This document shows positions 13,993 to 20,301 of a DNA stretch of 22,029 nt, piece after piece (position 1 is the first letter of the stretch; every line of letters begins with the position of its first letter). Location: assembly GCA_002497025.1 (NCBI GenBank), contig DAMG01000001.1:1-22029 (forward strand), given 5' to 3'. The notes beneath the pieces are model-generated. The model searched no databases, was not told the DNA's origin, and worked only from the letters and a program-made list of their open reading frames with translations. The translations under genes and the position numbers were made by a program. Source of the stretch: Euryarchaeota archaeon UBA126. Lineage in GTDB: Archaea; Thermoplasmatota; Poseidoniia; Poseidoniales; Thalassarchaeaceae.

Positions 13993-15348
13993 CTAGATCA
14001 TTCCTTGTGCAATCATCGCATCTGCAACCTTGAGGAAGCCAGCGATATTTGCACCCGCAACATAGTTCCCTTCCATACCGTATTTTGCGGCAGTCTCAGA
14101 TGCTTGTTTGTGAATATTCACCATTATCGCTTCGAGCCGTGTATCTACCTCTTCACGAGTCCATGATAGTCGAAGTGAGTTTTGGCTCATCTCCAACCCA
14201 GAGGTTGCTACCCCGCCAGCATTACTGGCCTTACCGGGAGCGAATAAAATCCCATTCTTATGGAACACTTCAACCGCTTCTGGTGTACAAGGCATATTCG
14301 CACCCTCAGCTACAGCGATTACATTGTTGTCAACCAGCATTTTGGCTTCCTCACCATTAATCTCGTTTTGAGTTGCGCAAGGTAAAGCGATGTCGACATC
14401 GACTCCCCATAGGCCATTAAGCGCAGGTTCGGGTTCAGAAGGATTGTAGCTTACTCCTTCGAAATTATCTGCGTATTCCTTGATTCGGCCTCTGCGGTTG
14501 TTCTTCAAGTCCATTATCCAAGCTAATTTTTCTCTGTCGATTCCAGATGGGTCATGGAACCAACCGGAGGAATCTGACATAGTGACTGGAATCCCTCCAA
14601 GGTCGAGTACCTTCTCGGCTGCAAATTGAGCGACATTCCCACTTCCGCTAATCGAAACTTTTGCTCCCTCAAAGGATTTGCCTTGAGTCGCCAACATTTC
14701 CCTAGCGAAATATACGGTTCCATAGCCTGTAGCTTCCGGTCGGATTAGAGAACCACCGTATGCAAGACCTTTACCGGTTAGAACACCGGTGAATTCATTT
14801 TGCAATTTCTTGTACATACCGAATAGATATCCGATTTCTCGGCCTCCGACTCCAATATCACCAGCAGGCACGTCACAATCTGCACCAATATGCCTCCATA
14901 ACTCAATCATAAAAGATTGACAAAAACGCATTACTTCTTGGTCGGATTTCCCCTTTGGGTCAAAGTCTGAGCCACCCTTGCCTCCACCCATGGGGAGTTG
15001 AGTAAGGCTGTTTTTGAACACCTGTTCAAAGGCTAGGAATTTTAGGATGGATTGATTCACAGAAGGATGGAACCTTAGTCCGCCTTTGTATGGCCCAATA
15101 GCGCTATTCATTTGGATTCTAAATCCACGATTTACCTGTAGTTCACCATTATCATCATACCAAGGTACTCGAAATTGAATAATTCTTTCAGCCTCTACTA
15201 CAGATTTTACAACTGGTAGATATTCAGGGTGTTGCTTGATGACAGGGCCAAGACTCTCTAAGACTTCCTCAACCGCTTGATGGAACTCTGCTTGATCAGG
15301 ATCTCTTGCAATTACGCTATCATAAACTTCTTTCATCGTCTTATCCAT
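13993..15348 (-). CDS. gdhA: NADP-type glutamate dehydrogenase, bacterial family
   Basis: A 451-residue enzyme interconverting glutamate with 2-oxoglutarate and ammonium. It resembles the E. coli-type hexameric enzyme (447 residues) almost throughout. Visible blocks include RVPWYDDNGELQVNRGFRI, SAIGPYKGGLRFHPSVN with a substrate lysine, LPMGGGKGGSDFDPKGKSD with the catalytic lysine in GGGKGG, VPAGDIGVGGREIGYL, RPEATGYG, and the nucleotide-binding turn SGSGNVAQFAAEKVLDLGG. The NADP preference is inferred from family. The ATG at 15348 is chosen because GGTGA lies 6 bases upstream; the GTG nine bases earlier overlaps that site. Close similarity to bacterial rather than typical archaeal glutamate dehydrogenases suggests an ancient lateral acquisition. 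It converges with the importer ATPase, 8 bases apart. Confidence 0.96.
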   Translation of the reverse strand: MDKTMKEVYDSVIARDPDQAEFHQAVEEVLESLGPVIKQHPEYLPVVKSVVEAERIIQFRVPWYDDNGELQVNRGFRIQMNSAIGPYKGGLRFHPSVNQSILKFLAFEQVFKNSLTQLPMGGGKGGSDFDPKGKSDQEVMRFCQSFMIELWRHIGADCDVPAGDIGVGGREIGYLFGMYKKLQNEFTGVLTGKGLAYGGSLIRPEATGYGTVYFAREMLATQGKSFEGAKVSISGSGNVAQFAAEKVLDLGGIPVTMSDSSGWFHDPSGIDREKLAWIMDLKNNRRGRIKEYADNFEGVSYNPSEPEPALNGLWGVDVDIALPCATQNEINGEEAKMLVDNNVIAVAEGANMPCTPEAVEVFHKNGILFAPGKASNAGGVATSGLEMSQNSLRLSWTREEVDTRLEAIMVNIHKQASETAAKYGMEGNYVAGANIAGFLKVADAMIAQGMI

Positions 15349-15388
15349 TTGGTTCACCGACGTTTGTATCCGATTCTCTATTGCGACA

Positions 15389-15408
15389 CCGGACGCTTCC
15401 GCGACCGG
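15389..15408 (-). other. Hairpin in the gdhA leader region
   Basis: CCGG-a-CGC-ttcc-GCG-a-CCGG folds into a short stem with an A/A mismatch and a four-base loop, about 40 bases before the gdhA start. It could belong to the 5' leader or overlap the promoter; function unknown. Confidence 0.35.
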
Positions 15409-15444
15409 AGTTCCCCTTTTGAATGGTATGCCTAGATATGCTGT

Positions 15445-15472
15445 TCAGACTGCCCCGAAGGGGCAGTTCTGA
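15445..15472 (-). terminator. Strong hairpin two bases after the HD-phosphohydrolase stop
   Basis: On the minus strand TCAGA-a-CTGCCCC pairs with GGGGCAG-TCTGA around a TTC loop, giving 12 paired bases with one bulged A. It begins two bases after the stop of the gene at 15475-16791 and lies before gdhA. No T-run follows, so it is not a canonical intrinsic terminator. It may mark or protect an mRNA 3' end, or separate the two genes. Confidence 0.5.
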
Positions 15473-15474
15473 AA

Positions 15475-16791
15475 TCAACCAAAGAGATTTCTCTCAGCTA
15501 ATTCTGCTACTGATTTCTCATAGCCTGATAGAGTCATCACGTATACTACGGCTTGGCTAACTTGCCTCTTTTTTAGTGCATCAGCGATTGGAGTGTGCTC
15601 ACTCATCTTTCTAGTCTTACCATCATCTCCGATAATTCGAATATCAACCGCATCCATTCTAGGCTCAGATAATAGGAGTTTGACACTGGGTACATCAATT
15701 GCAACATATCCAGGTTTGAGGCCAGCTCTATGCGCTAGATCATCCTCAATTTCTCTTCTCTTCTTCGAACTATTGGCGATTTCAATTAACCGTTCTATTT
15801 GGGATTCGGATAAATCACCCTGTCTTCTACTAGTGGCGACCTTAAGCATCTGGCGATATTTTAGTCGTCGCATCATATCTCTGGAGTAATCTCCCGCTTC
15901 GTAAAGTGCCTGCCAAATTTCGGCATCGACACTTCTCTGCATATCTTCTGGATTAGGAAGAGAATCCTCTGAACGCTCCACAGCTCTACTAAGCATAACT
16001 TCCGTAACTCTTGTTACACGGTGGAAATACACTGCACTATACATCAAACCTCTAGCAAGTAACATTCCTTCAAGAGAGGCAAGCCCTCCTTCTTCTACGG
16101 CGATGTCTCCTCCATGTCTCCTAAGACATGAAATCAATCGATGATGATCTACAATTCCGTGTGTAACTCCTGTAAAATGAGAATCCCGTAGTAAGTAATC
16201 CATCTGATCACAATCTACCGGTCCGTGAACCAAATGACCGAGGGTTTTGTCTTCTGTCACCAAGTCTTCCTTACCATCAGTCCAGGATATTAGAGTTCTC
16301 TCCGAACCTCTTGCATCTGGGCCTCGGATTAAACTTGCAACATCTTCAGGTTCAATATTGTAAGATTCTAGAATATCTGGGATGCTTTTTCTATTTTCGA
16401 CACTAGTCTCTTCACCTTCTCGTAAAACATCATATTCACCTAGAATTATTCCTTCGGTAATTGACATGTGATCAAGCCCTCCCCTCTCATGCAAGATATG
16501 TTCTAAGGTGTGCGAATATGGACCATGACCAACATCGTGTAACATGCCAGCGACTTGCACCAACGTCTTTTCAGATTCATCTAAAGACATTGCATCCGCC
16601 ATCATCCCACCTACGTGGGAGACACCAAGTGAATGTTCGAAACGAGTATGGTGAGCTCCCGGAAATACGAGATGGGCAAGGCCTAATTGTTTGATGTGAC
16701 TTAGTTTGTTCATCTCTGGAGTAGAGAGTAATTCTTCTCTGACTCCATCAAGAGAAATTTGTCCATGTATCGTGTCGTTGATGACCTTCAT
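15475..16791 (-). CDS. HD-domain phosphohydrolase, SAMHD1/dGTPase-like (COG1078 type)
   Basis: A 438-residue cytoplasmic metal-dependent hydrolase. The HD signature is complete: H53 in HTRFEHSLGVSHVGG, H85-D86 in AGMLHDVGHGPYSH, and a downstream Asp at D193 or D195 in PVDCDQMDYLLRDSH. The arrangement R-F-x-HSLGV, then HD-GHGPxSH, then VDxDxxDYLxRD is the one seen in SAMHD1 and its prokaryotic relatives, which act on deoxynucleoside triphosphates. The N-terminus INDTIHGQISLD also fits this group. The region after 320 is less conserved and may mediate oligomerisation. Its natural substrate is not readable from sequence; dNTP hydrolysis is the likeliest, from family. It is divergent from the tandem-RHH regulator, with a gap of 184 bases, and upstream of gdhA on the same strand. 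Confidence 0.9.
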   Translation of the reverse strand: MKVINDTIHGQISLDGVREELLSTPEMNKLSHIKQLGLAHLVFPGAHHTRFEHSLGVSHVGGMMADAMSLDESEKTLVQVAGMLHDVGHGPYSHTLEHILHERGGLDHMSITEGIILGEYDVLREGEETSVENRKSIPDILESYNIEPEDVASLIRGPDARGSERTLISWTDGKEDLVTEDKTLGHLVHGPVDCDQMDYLLRDSHFTGVTHGIVDHHRLISCLRRHGGDIAVEEGGLASLEGMLLARGLMYSAVYFHRVTRVTEVMLSRAVERSEDSLPNPEDMQRSVDAEIWQALYEAGDYSRDMMRRLKYRQMLKVATSRRQGDLSESQIERLIEIANSSKKRREIEDDLAHRAGLKPGYVAIDVPSVKLLLSEPRMDAVDIRIIGDDGKTRKMSEHTPIADALKKRQVSQAVVYVMTLSGYEKSVAELAERNLFG

Positions 16792-16887
16792 GACACACCC
16801 TGCACGATTCCGAGATAACCACCCCCCTTCAACTGAACTGCGATGAAGAGACAGAGAGAGACCAGAAGGTTCGGAAAAAAATTGATT

Positions 16888-16931
16888 TTTTTATACCATT
16901 TGCATTTCAATTGCATTTCATTTGCAATACG
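16888..16931 (+). promoter_or_regulatory. TATA box with three 11-bp-spaced repeats (probable operator)
   Basis: A T-rich run ending in TTTATACC (about 16889-16897) looks like an archaeal TATA box. Just after it, TTGCA occurs at 16900, 16911 and 16922, exactly 11 bp apart. The first two copies share TTGCATTTCA, and the third is TTGCAATACG. The second and third also make an inverted TTGCA/TGCAA pair. The repeats cover the expected transcription start of the downstream RHH gene, a position suited to repression. Autoregulation by that protein is inferred. Confidence 0.6.
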
Positions 16932-16961
16932 CTTAATACCCCTAGGCCCTCTCGCAGACTT

Positions 16962-16967
16962 AGGAGG
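16962..16967 (+). promoter_or_regulatory. Ribosome-binding site supporting the GTG start of the RHH regulator
   Basis: AGGAGG lies 8 bases before the GTG at 16976. It is much too far from the in-frame ATG at codon 7, so it supports the GTG start. Confidence 0.75.
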
Positions 16968-16975
16968 AAGGTAGT

Positions 16976-17341
16976 GTGGCAGGCCAAAGCCCGATGATTT
17001 CGTTAAGAATTCCAGAAGACTACTTGCTCGAACTTGAGCGCAGGGTTGGATTCGATGGGATGAGAAACAAGTCTGATGTTATTCGAGAAGCTATCAGGAG
17101 ATACCTGGCAACACCTACTTTTTCTTCCGGCACCCGTATCGAGGTAGAATTAGGCCCTGATCTGAGTGTTCGCTTGGACGACTTTTGTCGAATACATGGA
17201 GAACAACCAGATGTCGTCCTAAGATATGCGGCGCGCGAACACATAGCGCGCTCCTCTACTGATGATGCAACAGTCGACGCGGTGCTAAGTAAGCGCCTGG
17301 AAGAGCTACGTGCTCGATTTGACGATTCGACTGAACAATGA
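16976..17341 (+). CDS. Ribbon-helix-helix regulator with two RHH-like segments
   Basis: A 121-residue DNA-binding protein. Residues 7-44 are a clear CopG/NikR-type ribbon-helix-helix: the strand ISLRIPE, helix DYLLELERRVGF, turn MRNKSDVIR with the usual N-K-S-D at the start of the second helix, and EAIRRYLA. Residues 55-91 repeat this layout: strand IEVELGPD, helix LSVRLDDFCRIHG, turn, then DVVLRYAAREHIA. The second copy is degenerate at its turn. A chain with two copies could fold as a pseudo-dimer or pair into a larger assembly. The C-terminal 30 residues are charged and helical, without the His/Cys metal site of NikR. It is expressed alone as far as can be seen. Three TTGCA repeats in its promoter suggest autoregulation. 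Its target genes are unknown; the divergent HD-phosphohydrolase is the nearest candidate. Confidence 0.85.
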   Translation: MAGQSPMISLRIPEDYLLELERRVGFDGMRNKSDVIREAIRRYLATPTFSSGTRIEVELGPDLSVRLDDFCRIHGEQPDVVLRYAAREHIARSSTDDATVDAVLSKRLEELRARFDDSTEQ

Positions 17342-17366
17342 GGTGAGAGACGTGGGTGAGAATGGG

Positions 17367-17576
17367 ATGCACTCAAACTCCGCGGGGGGGCGGCAAAGTC
17401 GCCCCTCCGCACAAACTTCTACTCGAGCAATCCTTACTGTAGGATTCAATGGTATTAGAAAGAGAGCAAAACTATCCAACGCTGTAGGCTACTCGCCCTC
17501 TGATGCACCTCGACAAGAGCGACCAAACCTTTCAACACGAAGCAGACATCACGATTTAGAGAATCGTGAAAATTGA
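17367..17576 (+). CDS. Doubtful 69-residue ORF, Ser/Arg-rich
   Basis: An open frame from an ATG at 17367, with GGTGAG 6 bases upstream, to a TGA at 17576. The product is rich in Ser, Arg, Asn and Pro, has almost no hydrophobic core and matches no family I know. Its first codons run through the 11-bp hairpin at 17382-17410 and its last through the hairpin at 17549-17569. The coding pattern is weak; it may simply be an open frame across a structured non-coding region. Confidence 0.25.
   Translation: MHSNSAGGRQSRPSAQTSTRAILTVGFNGIRKRAKLSNAVGYSPSDAPRQERPNLSTRSRHHDLENREN
17382..17410 (+). terminator. 11-bp GC-rich hairpin downstream of the RHH gene
   Basis: GCGGGGGGGCG pairs with CGCCCCTCCGC around the loop GCAAAGT, with ten Watson-Crick pairs and one G-T. 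It starts 40 bases after the stop of the RHH regulator. No T-run follows, so termination is inferred from position and stability only; part of a structured RNA is equally possible. Confidence 0.45.
17549..17569. repeat. 8-bp perfect inverted repeat
   Basis: TCACGATT and AATCGTGA are separated by TAGAG. It could be an RNA hairpin or a protein-binding palindrome. Nothing nearby indicates which. Confidence 0.4.
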
Positions 17577-17593
17577 AACTCAACACACACCGT

Positions 17594-17612
17594 CCCGCCC
17601 AATTCGGGCGGG
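17594..17612. terminator. 7-bp GC hairpin, possibly a two-way terminator
   Basis: CCCGCCC and GGGCGGG flank AATTC. It sits 17 bases after the end of the plus-strand ORF at 17367-17576 and 6 bases beyond the stop of the minus-strand ORF at 17619-17813, so it could serve both directions if those ORFs are real. Confidence 0.4.
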
Positions 17613-17618
17613 GCACAC

Positions 17619-17813
17619 CTAATTCCTTACAGAATCAGCAGGATTAGACTTTCTTGAAGATGTAGTATAATCTCCAAATTGCACAGAATCTTCTGCATCG
17701 GATTTAGTTTGAATTTCACCATAGACATAGCCAATCTTCTTGGGCGGTCTATCGGCAGGTATGAAACCATGACCGCGAAAGTAGTCGCTTCTTCGGCCAG
17801 GTACTTCGCACAT
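17619..17813 (-). CDS. Doubtful 64-residue ORF
   Basis: A minus-strand open frame whose product (with KKIGYVYGEIQTKSDAEDS in the middle) has a protein-like composition and a good share of G-starting codons. It matches no family I know. It ends 6 bases before a GC-rich hairpin, the usual layout for a gene end here. Against it, its only start codon lies 45 bases inside the 5' end of the XPD-like gene on the other strand, and no promoter or ribosome-binding site is visible. Confidence 0.28.
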   Translation of the reverse strand: MCEVPGRRSDYFRGHGFIPADRPPKKIGYVYGEIQTKSDAEDSVQFGDYTTSSRKSNPADSVRN

Positions 17814-19787
17814 CCCGAAGTAAGAGAATCTCAGTCGGACATGATTACGGATGGGATTGAGGCTTTATTGTGTGAGGGTACTTTGCTGGCTTCGGCCCCA
17901 ACGGGAATAGGAAAAACTGCTGCCTCATTAGCCAGTGCGATTAATGTACAGAGATCTTCTTCTGACAATCTGAAGATATTATTCCTAACAGGTCGTCAAT
18001 CACAGCACAGGATAGTTGTTGACACTGTTCAGAAAATTAACCAGAAGCTTGGTACAACCGAGCCTTGGATAAGATTGGTGGATCTAATCGGCCGCGAAGG
18101 TATGTGTCGCAATGTGGATAGAATGAGTGGGAAATGCGATTGCGAAGATGATTTGGACGCCTCGATGAGAGATGAATTGAGAGCTGATATGCAAGCAAAT
18201 ATTCTGCGTAGACCGACTCACGTTGATGATTTAATTCAGAATAGTAGACGAGTTAATCTCTGTCCATGGGCAACTGCTAGAGAGGTAGTGAAGAATTGTG
18301 ACATATTGGTTTGTGATTATAATCACGTTTTCATAGATAGTGTTAGAGAGGCATCGTTAGCGTCTATGGGAATAGATATTGAAAATACCATTCTAATTGT
18401 TGATGAAGCACATAATTTGCCAGATAGAGTTCGCAATGGTATGGAACGTCGAATAATTTCCAACACCTTTCGAGATGCACGATTCGAGGTACAGGAACAC
18501 CTAGAAACAGCCATTGAATTGGCGGGTTCAAAGGGAGAAGATGTTGAATTAGACGAAATGGAATGGGCTGAAAGATCCCTAAAACGACTTCAGTCTCAGA
18601 TGCCAACTTGGTTCTCGGCGAGAGAAAAAGAATTATCTCGCTCAGATGAGGAAGATATGCAAATAGAGACTAAGAATCTATTAGAAGAGATGGAAACTAT
18701 CCTTAATGAAACACTTGAAGAAATTCCAAAGGGAAGATTCTCTAGCCTTCATAGACTAGTTGCACAATTATACTCAGTTCGTGTAGATTTAGAAAATGAG
18801 GATGATGATGAAAGAGAAACCAGTAGTGAAAGGTTGGCCGCCTTCATTACCACCTGTGGACAATATGATGGCTCTTCTGCCCTTGTATTAGTTTTTGATA
18901 AATTACTTGATGAGCCTAGAGTGAGGTCTTTTCTGCTCGATCCAGGTGTAGTTTCAGGGCCTCTTTTTGCCTCTTGTCGCGGCTCTATACTCATGTCAGG
19001 AACATTGTTTCCGGCTGAAATGTATAGAGATTTATTGCGACTACCAGAAACTGAAGAAAGGAAAGTGTTAGCTAAGGACTATGATTCACCATTCTTGTCG
19101 GAAAGAAGGCCGGTTGTAGTTGCTCAAAATACCACTTCAAGATATACCGAACGTGGAGAAGCCAATACGAATAATATCCGTGAACATGTGATAGAGGTTT
19201 TACGCAATACACCTGGACATGTTGCGTTATTTACACAAAGTTATGCAATGTTGGATATGGTATTGGATGATTATCGCTGGATCCCTTGGGGCATCCAGAT
19301 AGAGAAGGAGAATTCCCGAATGAGTAAGCGGCAAGTCGGGGAAATGGTTGAGAATCTATATCGTAAACGTAGAACTAATGACAGAATCATGCTTTGTGGA
19401 GTTCTTTCAGGCAAATTGGCAGAAGGTGTTGATTATCCTGAAAATATACTAGACGCAGTAATTTGTATTGGGCTTCCTGTGCCTCCGCCAAGTGCACGAC
19501 AGAAAGCATTGACAGACTATTGTCAAGATAAATTCGGAGTTAGCGTTGCAAGAAGATACTCTAGCCATCAACCAGCAGTAAACAGTGTACTTCAAGCGAT
19601 TGGAAGGCCGATAAGAAAAGCCGAAGATAGAGCACTCGTAGTAATCCTAGAAAAACGAATTCGAGAAAAACCATACAGATTTTGTATTCCTACAAACCTA
19701 ATGGTGATGAGAAGCCAAGACGCTGAGAGGACTGGCCGTCTTGCCAAGAGGTTTTTCGAACGCTTTCCGGATCCGGCTATAGAGTGA
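17769..19787 (+). CDS. XPD/Rad3-like iron-sulfur DNA helicase
   Basis: A 672-residue superfamily-2 helicase, expected to unwind DNA 5' to 3'. Motif I APTGIGKT is at 43-50. The iron-sulfur domain follows: C113 (GMCRN), C123 and C125 (KCDCEDD), and C165 (NLCPWATA). The DEAH box is at 212-215 (IVDEAHNLPD), with a charged coiled arch region at about 240-370. Then come SGTLFPAE, SGKLAEGVDYPENILDAV and motif VI QAIGRPIRKAEDRA from 609. The cysteine spacing is tighter than in studied archaeal XPDs, where the second and third are three residues apart instead of two. The frame is open to 17679, but the ATG at 17769 yields the normal N-terminus, with YFAHPEVRESQSDMI before motif I. Role in repair or transcription-linked processes is inferred. 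The Hsp20-like gene follows after 52 bases. Confidence 0.92.
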   Translation: MTAKVVASSARYFAHPEVRESQSDMITDGIEALLCEGTLLASAPTGIGKTAASLASAINVQRSSSDNLKILFLTGRQSQHRIVVDTVQKINQKLGTTEPWIRLVDLIGREGMCRNVDRMSGKCDCEDDLDASMRDELRADMQANILRRPTHVDDLIQNSRRVNLCPWATAREVVKNCDILVCDYNHVFIDSVREASLASMGIDIENTILIVDEAHNLPDRVRNGMERRIISNTFRDARFEVQEHLETAIELAGSKGEDVELDEMEWAERSLKRLQSQMPTWFSAREKELSRSDEEDMQIETKNLLEEMETILNETLEEIPKGRFSSLHRLVAQLYSVRVDLENEDDDERETSSERLAAFITTCGQYDGSSALVLVFDKLLDEPRVRSFLLDPGVVSGPLFASCRGSILMSGTLFPAEMYRDLLRLPETEERKVLAKDYDSPFLSERRPVVVAQNTTSRYTERGEANTNNIREHVIEVLRNTPGHVALFTQSYAMLDMVLDDYRWIPWGIQIEKENSRMSKRQVGEMVENLYRKRRTNDRIMLCGVLSGKLAEGVDYPENILDAVICIGLPVPPPSARQKALTDYCQDKFGVSVARRYSSHQPAVNSVLQAIGRPIRKAEDRALVVILEKRIREKPYRFCIPTNLMVMRSQDAERTGRLAKRFFERFPDPAIE

Positions 19788-19839
19788 GATTCAGTCAATG
19801 GATTCATCAAAGTCGGATTCTTCGGGAGGTTGAGTGACT

Positions 19840-20301
19840 ATGTGGCGGAAGGTCGAAGTTGTAGGTTCCGAGGCCCTTGGTGATGAACTAAATGACAATC
19901 TGGATAGAGGATTGGATATAGACGCTGAAACTATGCATCAACGGTTTTTGGCAGACCTTCCACATCTTGAATCTGCAAAAAGTAATCACAACGAAATTTT
20001 GACACATATTTCAGGACAAATAGAACATTCAAAAAAACACACTAGAACATTTGATTCTGGTAGTGTTGCCTTCGATGAGCTGGATAAAGAGTCAGCAAAA
20101 GCAGGATTCGACATCAATTTAGATATCGAATCTTTGACTAGCCTTACTGTAACGACTTGTATAAACGATGAGAGAAGACTTGTTCGAGTAATTGCACCCG
20201 AACGCTTCGGCGGCATGATTCGTACTCTTTCGATTCCAGCAGCAATGGATGTAGAATCTGCTAAAATTTCAGATGGTGCGCTTCATCTGAGTTTTGACTA
20301 A
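19840..20301 (+). CDS. Small protein with C-terminal Hsp20-like segment
   Basis: A 153-residue soluble protein. The N-terminal 100 residues are acidic and helical (LNDNLDRGLDIDAETMHQRF) and unrecognised. The last 50 residues resemble the end of an alpha-crystallin domain: VTTCINDERRLVRVIAPERF, then RTLSIPAAMDVESAKISDGA and LHLSF. This parallels the small heat-shock pattern R-x-F-x-LP-x-x-VD-x-x-x-I-x-A-x-x-x-x-GVL-x-V. The chain stops right there, without the IxI tail that normally drives oligomer assembly. GGAGGT at 19825-19830 lies 9 bases before the ATG at 19840 and only 3 before an in-frame GTG at 19834, so the ATG is preferred. Probably co-transcribed with the helicase upstream. Its stop abuts the stop of the convergent gene with no gap. 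Confidence 0.75.
   Translation: MWRKVEVVGSEALGDELNDNLDRGLDIDAETMHQRFLADLPHLESAKSNHNEILTHISGQIEHSKKHTRTFDSGSVAFDELDKESAKAGFDINLDIESLTSLTVTTCINDERRLVRVIAPERFGGMIRTLSIPAAMDVESAKISDGALHLSFD

Larger units (their letters stand above)
17342..17768. other. Stretch of 427 bases without a certain gene
   Basis: Between the RHH gene and the XPD-like helicase there is no convincing protein gene. It contains three separate perfect or near-perfect hairpins (17382-17410, 17549-17569, 17594-17612) and two doubtful small ORFs, one on each strand, pointing at the last hairpin. The hairpins are as prominent as any in the window, so a small RNA or a processed 3' region is possible. Confidence 0.6.

Noticed and set aside
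16888..16931. CRISPR-like short repeats
   Set aside because: The repeat is only about 5-10 bases, occurs three times at 11-bp steps and has no spacers; an operator explains it better.
17679..17768. N-terminal extension of the XPD-like helicase
   Set aside because: The 30 extra residues are not part of the helicase family, and the ATG at 17769 puts motif I at its normal distance from the N-terminus.
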